Assembly: GCF_034702125.1 (NCBI RefSeq)
Contig: NC_085874.1
Coordinates: 617,001 to 681,000 of the forward strand
From: Engraulis encrasicolus
Taxonomy: Eukaryota > Chordata > Actinopteri > Clupeiformes > Engraulidae
Direction of reading: 5' to 3'
DNA length: 64,000 nt
Position 1 is the first letter of the stretch, and every line of letters begins with the position of its first letter. Shown here piece after piece: positions 11,046 to 23,500 of the stretch. The notes under the pieces were generated by a model. That model made no database searches. It saw only the letters and a program-made list of their open reading frames with translations, and was not told the DNA's origin. Both the position numbers and the translations under genes were made by a program.

Positions 11046-14000
11046 TTAAGGGTCGAGAACCACCATGGCAGGGGGCTGCTCCCCCTGCTGCTGGTCCGGG
11101 TCCTGCCCAGAGGTCTGGCTAGCAGGCTGCTCTGGGGTCTGGTCCGCTTTAGCACTGCTATCCGAAGGCAAATCCCCCTGGCAGTTCCTCATGTCTGGGG
11201 CAGTGGCTGGGCCAAAGGGGCCGGACGGCCCGTGGGGCGGCATAGCTCCGGGTGCCATTGGAGGGCCACGGAAGTCCCGATCGGCTGGGTGCATTGGATG
11301 AGGTGGCATGTGCCCGGGTGGTGGCAGGGACCCAGGGGGCGGAGGGAAGGCTCCGGGCGGCAGGTGGCGTGGAGGGAACGGGTAATCCTGTGGCATGGGT
11401 GGATAGTCGCGCATCGGTGGAGGTGGGCCTCGCACTGCAGTGCACAGGGGGAGAACGCGATTAAAATCACAGTTTGGTCAAACCTCTTCATATAAACAAC
11501 CATTGTACGTACAGGAGCGCATTTAACACCAAAGCAGCTACCTTTCACTCTTTTGTTTGGTCACAATGCAAACACACAGACACACAAAAGAAAAAAAATC
11601 AGGCCTTACTGAATGGAGGAGGTCCGTAGGGTCCAGGAGGGCCAGGCCGTGGTCCATAACCAGCGGGTCCGAATCGCGAGTCAGGATGAGGGGGTCCGGG
11701 CGGTCCAAAGCGAAGGTCGTGAGGCATGGGTCCGGGGGGTCCAAAGCGAACGTCATGAGGTCCAGGAGGACCGGGTGGCATCATGGGGGGCAGGTGTCCG
11801 TTGGGTCTGATCATGGGGGGCGGCATGCCGTTGGGAGGGGCAGCGCCAGGGCCCATCATGTGGGCAGGGGAGTCCCTGATCGGGGACACCATCAGAGAGC
11901 CGGGGCCCTGGGAGGACTTGTTCATCTGGAACACGAGAGGGATAATCAGTCATGGCCAACCTGACAGACAGTCATGGCCAACCTCATTAGTTTTACAATC
12001 CACATTATTCCAAATCACCTGTTTTCACCTGTCGCATTCAAGCAAACAGATGACTGCCTCCCACATGACTGTTCAGGGTTAATTAAGGTTAATCTTCACT
12101 TGGTTCAATTGGACAGGTACAACCAGATCATTTGGAATATGTGGCACTGAATTAACTACAAACTAATGAATACAGGTTGCCCATCACTGCTAATGATAAA
12201 TGAAACACAATGAGATCAACTCAGTTCACAGACGGATGCTGTTGTCCGATGAAGAGGTTAATTCCTAAACCTTGAGCGTTTTTAATTTGTGACACTCCCC
12301 TTTTGTATGGGTCTGTGCCAATGTCATGTCAGATCATCCATGCATGCAGAGCAATGAGGAGTGAAAAACACACAAGCATTCACCATGTAGCCCACCACAG
12401 TGAGTAGGAGTTAGACCCTTTCCCATACAAATCACCAACGCATAGAGTCCACACCGTGATCAACCCTCCAACCCTTAAACACATCAGGGTCATGTAGATT
12501 TTTAGGAGGGTTGCTCCATTGAATGGAGGTCAAGCTGGTGTGTGTGTAACAAGTCCGACAGGCGGACAACAGATGCGTCCGTCTATGCCCGTTCTGAACC
12601 TTTTTTGCCCAAACGCCCCCTTGGCCTCCTCATAACCTGTCAAGGCAATTTATCAATAAGCCTACCATGTACTGTATAAGCCTGGATTTGAAAAAGTACC
12701 ATAGGATTTCAACAGTGTTGGGCAAGTTACTGAAAAACTGTAATGCATTGCTGATTACATGTTACTGTCTTTTCAAAATAATCCCTTACACTACATTTAG
12801 CAATGTGGGGACCTAAGGCGAATTTAGCTTAGGGGGGCCATCGGTCCATCCCATATCACATTTTTTTTAAACATAAAATCTCTATTTTTGTTAGGCTATT
12901 TTTTTTTTAATCACGATTTTTTATTTAAAAAAAATAAATAATTACAAACATAAAAAACAGGCAAACATTACAATGAATTACAATGAAACATTTCAATGAA
13001 TAGGCTATTTGCAATTTTGCATAGGCCTACATTAAATAAACTAAAATGTGAAATTCTCTTTTCACTTTAATATGAGAGCAGTGATGTCCCCCCCTCACTG
13101 AAGTGTTATTTCATGTGTGTGCATGATGCTGTCACCTATTTGAAGTGACGTTGATGTTGGATTTCATGGAATACTTTTAAATGCCGCTTTGGGAAGAAAA
13201 CAGAGTAGGCGACAGGTGAACTGTATTTCTGTCAAAACAGTGGTTTGCAGGCGTTTGCGTTTTCACGTGGATATTGTCTTCGTGGACCGTAACAGACAAA
13301 CCGTAAGTTCCATAAACTAATCAATGAGACATTGGCTACGTGTACATGATGTTTTTAAGTCCGATTTAATAAATGCGATTTAAATAGATCGGATAAAGAG
13401 TTATTTTGCGATGTGTATACATGGCACTTTCACTTAAATGCGATTAAACGTCTGGGGAAAATAAAGCATTGCGATTGGACTGAGGACGCGCGTGCTGAGC
13501 GAGCCAAATAAGGCACGGGGGCGTGGTTCAATGCCACCGAGATGCAGGTCATCTTCCCCACGAAAATCGTTGCCTCAGGCGGACTGAAATCACAACATTT
13601 CCCCCTTTCTCCCTGGATCATTTACAATGCTACATTAGCTACCCTGTTAGCATAGAAAAACGAGTGGTCAAATGGTAATGTGGAGTAACTTTGTTGTGCT
13701 TCATTACTTTGTGGGGCACTTTTACATCAATATATGGAAGCCACAACATTTATAGTCGCTTAGGGACTTTAAATTAAGCAAAACTTTCATGTGAAAATCA
13801 ACATGATGTGCCGCCATGTTTTTCTCACTGGCAAAGAGCTTTTGGTTTGCACGCATGAGCTCCAGGCCAAAACTGAGCGACTGCCACCTTGTGGACACAA
13901 GAGGGAATCACAAGAGGGAATCACAATTCAGAAACCCATCACGGGAGGGCGGACGGACGGACGGAAGGACGGAAGGACGGACGGACGGACACCAAAGCCT

Positions 14001-17000
14001 CTTATAGAGATGCGTGGGACGCATCTAAAAAACTGCACTTGTATGTCATGTAAAAGCACTGAAGTAGGTAAGTTTCAGCAGTTAATCACAACCTCAAGAA
14101 TAAAACCATGTATTATGCAAATTGGTGAAATTCCATTTCAAAACAGACTATTTTTTTTTTTAATGCACTAAGTCAAACCTCTTGTGATTTCTGGTGCATT
14201 CACACACGCACACACAAAGCTGTACACTTGCATCCAATTCTACCCATCCCACACCCATTGTGCAGTAACACACGCGCACACAATTTCATCCCTTGGGGCC
14301 CATGGCGCGGCCATACTCACGGCCTCTGCTGCTTCAGGGGAGGCGTCAGTGGAGGCCTTAGCCTCAGCCTCAGTTTCTACAGGTGCTGCTGTCGGGGCTG
14401 TCTGGTTTTGCTACAGGTAAGCCAGACAGCCCCCACAGGGAAACAAGGAAAGACACACATGACTGAGGGGCGTGGGGAAAGTCACACAATCTCATCTCTG
14501 ACACAAACCACCAGACCCTTCTGTGTAATTTGTTCTAGATGGTTCTACTGGTTTAATGTAGACCAGTGAATATGTGGCAAGACGACTACTTCCTCGAGCC
14601 CGTTTGTCTGCCTCTGTACCCATCATCAACTCCATTATTTCAACTCTATGACAATGGAAATAACACTCACCGAGCCGTCATTTGGAGACGAGGTGCGAGG
14701 AGGCACGTACATGTCTGTGGAAGAGCATACAAGACAGGAAGGGATTAAACCCAGACATCACAGGATGTGACCGTGACATCAATGCTGACTTGTCAGATCA
14801 GACAAGCTTGTTAAAAGCCCTGCTGAATACCTTGACATTCATGCATTTCCTTTAATTAACCATGTATCTCTACTCTACCACTATTAAACTTTGAAGAAGC
14901 ATGATTTTCAAGAAGCAAGACTCTTACCTGACAAATTTGCTTTATTCAGAAAGAAAAAAATAATCCCTCCTCATCTGCACTAAACCATGCTTGGGCCTGT
15001 ATACTTTCACATACTCAAATACTTAATAACATACTTTATTGTACGCTGCTGATTCTGTGCTTTGCTTTAAGTCACTTTGAATATAAGTGTGTGCTAAATG
15101 TAATATAAAAGTCTAAAGAAATACAGCACACGGTCCACTCCTCCACCAGCAAAAAGTTTGTTGGTGGAATGGATAGTGTTCAGGATTTCTCTACACTTGA
15201 ATGACAAGCCCACTGGGATAATATCCTACACACCTGTCCAACTACAGAAGTGTGCAAGCTCGCGTCATTTTGAAATGTAATAGAGTACCAGAGGTGCTGT
15301 GTGTGGCAGGTGCTCACCTGGTCGAGCAGGAGGAGGTGGGTAGCCGAGGTCAACAAAGCGTCCGTGGGGGTCAGAGGGAGGTCGAGGACCTGCAAGACAA
15401 ATGCTCTTTAGTATCACACCTTCCCACACGCACGAACACGCACACACGATTTACACCATCTGTACATATTGGCTCATTCCATGTGAAATCAGACACTTTG
15501 AGGTCTGACTGACCAACCGACACGGATCCTAAGACAAGGATGAATGTATTTAGTGTCCTACCCTCTTCATTAAGACTTTCTTAGCCCGTTTCTCCTTTAA
15601 GGTAAGTGCCAGATTAATGAAAATGCAGTTCTGGGGTTCTACCTTGCCACAAAAAAGGCACACCAAGTTGTATTAAAATCTGTGTCGGTCGGGCCCCAAA
15701 GTGTCTGATTTCACGTGAAATAACCCTATTCCAAGAAGGTGATCAACTACTGCCAATGGAGCCTAAACGAGACTCCTGGGGGGGTGATGAACTAAAAAAG
15801 GGATAAGCATTTTGATTTCAAATGATAGTCATGTGGTTTATAGGGTGCAATAAACCACCAAGGACAATCCCAAGCAACATTGTCATTGAGAAGACCATGC
15901 ATCATTTAACAATAAACAACACACACAAGCACACTGAACTGCAGCACGCACATGCAGGTGACCGCAAACCCAAGAAATGAACGCAATAGAAGTCACAGAG
16001 GCAAATCAGGATTATGACACTGGATCTGGGAGGAATGGGGACATGCAGAGGGAAGAGGACAGGCCCATAATCAGTTCTCTCACAAAGAGAGAGGGAGCAC
16101 CACTGGGGACAGTGGAAGGAGAGTGTGATAACAAAAGACACAGAAAGAATAGAGAAGGGACCGGGAGGGGCAGACACCATCACTTTGAGCATCAGGTGAG
16201 CACTGTTGAATGGAAGACACGGGGAGGGAAAAAAGACTAAAAAGGATAAAGAATAAAAGGAAAGTGGAGCCGAGGACATTTATGGAGAAAAGAATGGCGT
16301 GGAGGACGGGTGAGCACAACATCAGGTAATAGGGACGGACGAGTTCAAAGGGTGAGAAGGTGGATGTTTGTAGGGAGGGAAAATGGATGGTGCGTCAGGT
16401 GGGGTAAGGAGTTGGTGTTGCATAATTAATTAAAGGGATGGGAGATGATTTGAGGGCTTTAAGTGGGTTAAAGGGAGGAAATCAGTGTTGATTATCGCCA
16501 GGTGAAATAAAATGTAAAAAGTGGCAAGGTTGTTTTTGAGGTAAAGGAAGGGTGGAAAGGGAGAGGGTAAAGTGGTTGATGGGGACAGGTGGGCGAGTGG
16601 GTTTTTTCTGTCGGCAGTCTGGCGGACCGGACGGGATCGGACTGACTCACCGAGGGGCTCACTCCTGCGGCCCACGGGGGCAGAGGGGGGGCGGCCGGGA
16701 CCCTCCATCATGAGAGGGGGGGAGGGGGCGCCTCCACTAACGGGGGAGGGCCCGTACGAATCTCCTGTTTTCAACCAGACCAAAATCAAGCAACCAAGCA
16801 AAACAAAATAAACAATTATCCACACACAATATATTAAAAAAAACACCGCTATTCACAATGCCACTCCAATCCACAATGCACGCAAACGGATACAGAGTCA
16901 TGAATATTGCCTTCGCTTTCTGGGAGGAATATTGCCTTTGCTTTGGTTGGGTGGAAATAAACATGGAACTAACAAGAAACGCAAAACCGTAGGTCTCATT

Positions 17001-17322
17001 TTGACACCATTCAGAAACAGCCAAATGCCAACTCTGTTTTTTTTTGTTTTTTGTTAGACCAAACAATTCTATAGTGAAAAGACAATGCAGCAAAAGGACC
17101 CAACTCACATCAGAAGCTTCATAATGACATTCAAACTAGTCCAACACATTTGAGCAAACACACAAGGCAGAGTGACCCACTGTGCGTGCTCAATGGGTCT
17201 TGTAGATTTTGAGCGTCGTGTAGTTCTTACCTCTGCGCATGGGGGGGTGGTCAGGGCGTCCGGGAGTGGGCTTGGGAAGACCCCTGTACTGCTCGCCCAT
17301 CTTGTCGTTCAGCAGCATCAGC
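11046..17322 (-). CDS. mia3: mia3 proline-rich SEC23-binding domain (7 exons)
   Basis: The exons are 17231-17322, 16651-16764, 15318-15389, 14671-14714, 14321-14410, 11610-11925 and 11046-11434. They contain many PPP-type motifs (SEC23-binding in TANGO1): [58 protein letters not shown] repeats, and a long Pro/Gly/Met C terminus ending [14 protein letters not shown] and TAA at 11048-11046. The 30-codon exon 14321-14410 is Ala/Glu-rich and in phase 0, so it could be skipped without a frameshift. Confidence 0.94.
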
Positions 17323-17502
17323 CTGTATTCAGCATGCAGAAAGACAATCATGTCTCCCAAATAGCTACCCATTACACACTGACATCAGCACAGAGACTCA
17401 CACAACCAGTCAGCAAAACGCACACGGCCAGGATTGTACACATGCGCGCGCACACAGACAAAGACAACCAGCCTGACACACTCACTTGTGTGCGCGCGCT
17501 CG

Positions 17503-17552
<50 letters not shown>

Positions 17553-20500
17553 CAGTGTAAGGGCACTCACTTCTGGCGCAGGTTAGCAGCCTCGCGTTTC
17601 TCCTCAATCAGAGCTCTCTCGGCAGCTCGAGCGGTCAGCTGTAGGCACAAACACCAGAGCCAGGTCAGAGACAGGCCAGACACGTCTCATTAGGTAATAA
17701 GAGGCATTTCCTTCTTTAGACTGCACATTGGCATCCTTAGTGAAGTACATCTCTACAGCTGGGACCAGCTCTAACATGGAAGACACATCGCATCTATTCA
17801 CAACATTTTGCTACCGGCCTTCGGAAGTCGAGTAAATTGAATGCACACTTACCCAGTTGTCATGAGACTTCTTCTCAAGGGTCGCAATCTGTCAGGAAGA
17901 AGAGGAGACACATGTTCAAATTAGCAGAATTCCAGCTGTCTCAAGACCCAAGAGTTTTTTTAAAATAAAAACAGGCACGAAAACTGTTCAGGGTTGCGTT
18001 TCCCATAAACTCTTAAGTAGGACTTAAGTCTAAGTAGTACTTAAGTATGAGGGGCCGCCTAAGCAATATATCAAAAATAGGTCTCACACCATCACTAAAA
18101 GTTTATACATACACCATTTTACCTTGCACATGCACTTGGCACAACCATTTTATTTGCATGTGTGACATGTATGTAGACCTAAGAAATTACTGTATGCATA
18201 AACTTTTAGTGGGGTAATATATTGCCTAGTCGGCCCCTCATACTTAAAGTGATACTGTCCCATTTTTGGAAAAGTTTATTTTACACCTCTCCTTGAGTTC
18301 AATGATTGGGTTGTACCGTTTTCCAGTACTTTCAACCGTTCTCCGAGTATGGCAGTGCAAATTTTACCTCAAAGCTATCAGTTAACATTGATTCCTATGA
18401 GACCAGCTGGCGGCTAGCTGGTCTCATAGAACTCAATGTTAACTGCCAGCTTGGAGATAAAATTTACACTGCCATACTCAGAGAACGGCTGAAAGTACAG
18501 GAGAAAGGTAAAACTCAATAATTTAACTCAAGGAGAGGTTTAATATGAGCTTATTTCCAAAAATGGGACAGCATCACTTTAAGTACTACTTAGGCTTAAG
18601 TACTACTTAAACGTTTTTGGGAAACGCAACCCAGTCGGTGAGAAAAGGTGAGAAGAGTGTGTAATGCCTACTGCAATTGACCATGCACACTGCGGTCATT
18701 GTTCATTGCTAATCTGTGTTTTGCAGTGAAGAGTGCTAACCTCTGCCTTGTGTGCGCGCTCCACTTTCTGCATCTCTTCCTCCATTTCAAGGCAGCGGCG
18801 CTTGTAGAGCTCAGACTCTTCCGCAGCCGCCAGCGTCTTCTTGTCCACCTCGGACAGCATGCTCTCCTTTGCCCGCCGGTCCAGCTCCTCACGCGTCAGC
18901 TTCCTATTTTAGATGAGGGGTTGATTGGTTGATTGATTGATTGATCATTTATTGCCAATTCAGCAGCTATTGCTATACCATGGCAAATACAGGTACAACA
19001 ATATTCATATTACATTTACAAAAACAACAAAATAAATAAATCCATTAAAAAGGTGCACCTTGTAATATTTTAAGTAGTTCATTTTCAGAATCCATGCAGC
19101 CCATTCACAAATGTTACCTTTTTAACAAATACTTACCACCACCACATCAAATTCTAAATACCGGTATTCATTATGACTGGGAAAATTGCACTTTTCATGC
19201 ATGAAAAGGGGGATCTTCTCCATGGTCTGCCATTTTGAATTTCCAGAAATAGACATGTTTAAATTTTTCCGGAATTTAAGACTCAAAAGCTACTACAAAG
19301 ATACCACATCTTCTCTAACCTCTTACAAATGTGGGCGAGCCAAATTTAAACCCCAAAGTACATTTTGCCCACCTGCCCCCAACCCATCACTGGACACCTT
19401 TTGTCGCCTTGTTGAACGTGATGTTGAACAGCTCTTCGATAGATCTCATTCTAAAAAAAGCAACAACAATTTGACATCATCTGAAAGACAGGCTCTTGAC
19501 AAACTTTGTCGCGATAAAAACATTGTTGTGAAGCCAGCAGACAAAGGGGGCGGTCTAGTTATTATGCCTAAAACTCTCTATGACCAAGAGGCCTTGAGAC
19601 AACTACAGGACTTAACCTACTACAGACCTTTGCCCTCAGACCCCACGAGTAAGTTTCAAAAGGAAATTGAGTCTTTCTTGCAGCATGCCCATGACTCCTC
19701 CATTATCTCTGAACAAGAGTTTAAGTACCTGTTCAATCGTACCCCAACAAGACCAGTCTTCTATGTTTTGCCCAAAGTCCATAAAAGTCTATCTAACCCA
19801 CCAGGCCGCCCCATTGTTGCAGGCAACAACAGTCTGACTGAACCATTGTCCAACTTTGTAGATTTCATCTTAAGACCTTTAGTCACAAAGCTCCCGAGCT
19901 ACCTCCGAGACACGTCTGACTTCCTAGCATGCCTATCTGAGATTGGCCACCTAAGTCAGAATGTGTTGCTTGCCACAATGGATGTAACCTCATTGTATAC
20001 TAATATCCCCCATACTGATGGCTTGTCTGCTCTGAAACACTTTCTTGACCTCCGGATTGATGATGATGGACTAACTACAGATTTCATTGTTAAAATGGCT
20101 GAGCTAGTGCTGACTAAGAACTATTTCAGGTTTGAACAACAATACTACCTCCAGACTAGTGGTACAGCAATGGGTGCCACTATGGCCCCTGACTATGCCA
20201 ATCTCTATCTTGGTTTCCTTGAGGACCAGTATGTGTTCAATAACAATCCCTTCTCCGATAAACTAGTACTGTTTAAGAGGTACATTGATGACTGTTTTGT
20301 CATCTTTTTGGGTTCCCTATCTGACTTTGAACTCTTTGTTCTATACATGAACTGTTTAAGACCATCTATCAAGTTCACCCACACAGTCAGCACTACATCT
20401 GTCAATTTCCTTGATACCTGTATTTCTCTCACTGATGGAAAAATTGTGTCTTCCCTTTACAGAAAAGACACAGAGAGGAACAGCCTGCTGCATGCCACGA

Positions 20501-23500
20501 GTGCCCACCCAACTTCTCTCAAGAGAGGACTGCCCTTCAGCCAATTCACTAGACTACACCGTATCTGCTCTGATAAAAGAGATTTTGAGGCCAAAGCCCA
20601 ACTCCTATACAGAGATTTTAGTTCTAGAGGATACCCTGCCACCTGGCTTGATGCAGCCCTCAACAAAGTACGTGCCTCTGAAATACAACCTTCTGTTCAG
20701 ACCACCAATCCAAACCAAAATCGTTTGATTCTTAAATTAACATATAGTCCTCTGAGTAGCGATATTAGAAACATCATCAACTCTTGGCACATTATCCAAA
20801 CTGACAATCAACTGCATGGGCTCTTTCAGGATTCACCTCTCTGTGTCTTTTCTAGGAACCCTAATCTAAGAGACAAGTTGGTTCACGCTGACACTGCCAC
20901 ACCACCCCCTCGCAGCACTCTCTCCAATGCCCAGGGTAACTTCCCTTGTAAGAGCTGCACTTCTTGTTCACACTATCTCAAAATTCAGACATTCACACAT
21001 CCACACACAAACAAGACATACAAAATCAAACAGCTCATTACATGTCGCTCTACTCATGTGGTTTATATCTTGACCTGCCCTTGCCCACTATTGTATGTGG
21101 GTAAAACCACCAGGGCCTTACGTACAAGAATCTTAGAACACAGGAGTGCTGTGAGGAGATCTGATGAGGTGTCACCAGTTGCCCGACACTTCCAAGAAGC
21201 CGGACATTCTGTTGCTGACCTCAAGTTTTGGGGGGTCGAAAGAATCTTGCCTAAAAGGCGAGGTGGGGACCTGGACAGAACTCTGCTTCAGAGAGAATGC
21301 TTTTGGATTCATGAACTTGGCTGCCTATCCCCAAAAGGGATGAATGAGGACTTTAATCTTGCTTGTTTCTTGTAAATGTGTCATCTGAAAAAATTGCATT
21401 GTACATACTGTCTATCTGAACTCACTTGTTTGTAAACGTTCATCATTGAATTGCCTGATTGCATAATTGGATTTTGCTCTGTTGACTAGCTCCTCACACT
21501 GCACCTGTGTCTTGTCAACCCTGGTGGGTACTATTCAATTGTTGCACAGTAGTTGGGCTCATTGAGAGCACAGAGAGCACTGATGATGGCAACAGCCTGA
21601 AACGTCTGCTCTACCCTGCTCTAATAAAAAAACTCCTTGTGCTTGACCTTTGTGTCTTGTTTAGTGTGCGAACCTGCTCCTACGTTTATATTCTACTTCT
21701 TTTGGGTCCACGCACCTAGTTAATTTTTGCAACATCTAGAGCGCAACAATACTCCTACCTTCTGAAATTCCAGAAATAGACATGTTTAGCTGCAAAACTT
21801 ACTTTGGTCAAACTAGTAAATACAAGTGTATTACTTAGTAAATATTCAGGAGAAGATCAAACTTGACAATAGGTAGCACAATTTCAATGAGAAGCATAGT
21901 TACAATACCTACTCTGGCCACAATCTTACACAGTGCTCCCTTAAATAATTTTAACATCAATACAGAGGGCTCTAAATGAACAGTTTCATCACCACCCAAA
22001 ATGGCCAGTAGAATGGCTAAAAGACTCTTTCTAGCCAAACACACACTCACTAATAATGGGCTAAAGTGCCTAGTACATTTTCTTTTCTACCAGCCAAACA
22101 GAAATTGCACCAACATTTGGCAGGCTGGCTGGTGTTAATTTAGAGCCATGTGCACACATAAGCTTACTGAAAAGTTCAAAACCTGTAAAGGTGGGACCTT
22201 TTTAAAAATATCAACAACAGTATAATTTTCTCAAAAACTGCTGTCATTTCATTGTTAGTGCAGAGCTTGAGACGAGGGGAGATGAAGGGAATGAGGCCAT
22301 GCCCCAGAGATGTGGACTTGGGACTTGTGACTTGGACTTGAGTCAGACTTGAGCACAGAAATGACTTGACTTGAGACTTGACTTGGCAATATTAGGAATG
22401 ACTCGTGACTTGACTCGACATGCACGCCATTGACTCGAGACTTGACTTGACTTGACAGTTTTAGCTTGCAATGACTTGCAATAGTATGGCAAGTCTAAAT
22501 GTATTTATTCTTTGCATTTGTATGTCAAAAATTACATGGAAAAAAATGAAATATTAAATGAATTGCCCTTAAAGGGGCACAAGGTAGGATGACGTCGTTT
22601 GCACGGTGCCCGTGGCATGCCTGTCTCAAAATCTACACAGTAATGAAAAAATGCTGTTTAAATAAACTCGCTGTGACAGTTTTTCATTACGGAATATCAG
22701 CAGTTAATACAAATCTGAATACGGTATGTAAAGCTATGTTTCAAATGAAGTGTTTCCCACGACCGTGCGGTCAAAAGTTGCATGTGGGGTTTTCTGACAG
22801 CTGGTCGTGGAAGCGGTCACGAGAGCCATCTTTCACTTACTAATGACTCGCATAAGCATCGGCTGACTCGGGACCATGATTAATTTAACTTTTCATCCTA
22901 CCTGGAGCAGCCCCTTTAAACAATACCAGCAGGCCTACTATTTTTGTTTAGAATGCGACTGACAAAGGGAGCCATGCAGAGCAGTGTGGAATTTATGACC
23001 AAAAGTAATTGTCAATGTTGCCCATAGAACACAAGGTGTCTTTTTAGTGATTTGGAAAAAATGAGACTTGGACTTGGACTTGGCTTTGGTACGACTTGGA
23101 CTTGGACTTGGTCAAATGTGTCTTAACTTGTGACTTGACTCGGACTTGACTGGAACGACTTGAGACTTACTTGCGACTTGCAAATTAGTGACTTGCGACT
23201 TGCAAATTAGTGACTTGGTCCCATCCCATCTCTGCCATGCCCACATTTTTTTTTTTTCAGCGACTGCGTGGATGCGAATGCATTCAACACAACATTTCGA
23301 GTTCAAGCGATCTTAGTCAGGTGTGTAAGTCAGCTCTTTGTGTTAAAAACAAAAATTAAATCGGTGAGCAGCAACAGTGTACAGATTTTTCCGTCTGAGC
23401 TCGAAACGTGTTGAATAAATCAGTGAGCAGCAACAGTGTGCAGATTTGTTCTTCTTTTACGCGTCTTTGTTTGATCCAGCAGCTGTTTTACTGGATGTGC

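Larger units (their letters stand above)
17991..18632. mobile_element. MITE (outer) holding two other MITEs
   Basis: The outer termini GGGTTGCGTTTCCCA (17991) and TGGGAAACGCAACCC (ending 18632) are inverted, with AAGTACTACTTA phrases inside each end. The middle is occupied by two separate insertions (18048-18240 and 18244-18582). Confidence 0.8.
19045..21944. mobile_element. TTAA-target repeat (AGGTGCAC family), split by a Penelope element
   Basis: The left piece starts at TTAA 19045-19048 with AGGTGCACCTTGTAATATTT. The right piece resumes at 21768 with TTCCAGAAATAGACATG and runs to CAGTGCTCCC|TTAA at 21941-21944. Other copies are at 46984-47348 (reverse) and 55185-55550. The gap between the pieces is the Penelope-like insertion. 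Confidence 0.8.

Noticed and set aside
13946..13992. GGAC array as a possible CRISPR or satellite locus
   Set aside because: It is a simple tetranucleotide run of under 50 bp with no spacers.
17172..17693. 173-codon plus-strand ORF
   Set aside because: It is antisense to two mia3 exons and includes a THTHTH run from the CA repeat.
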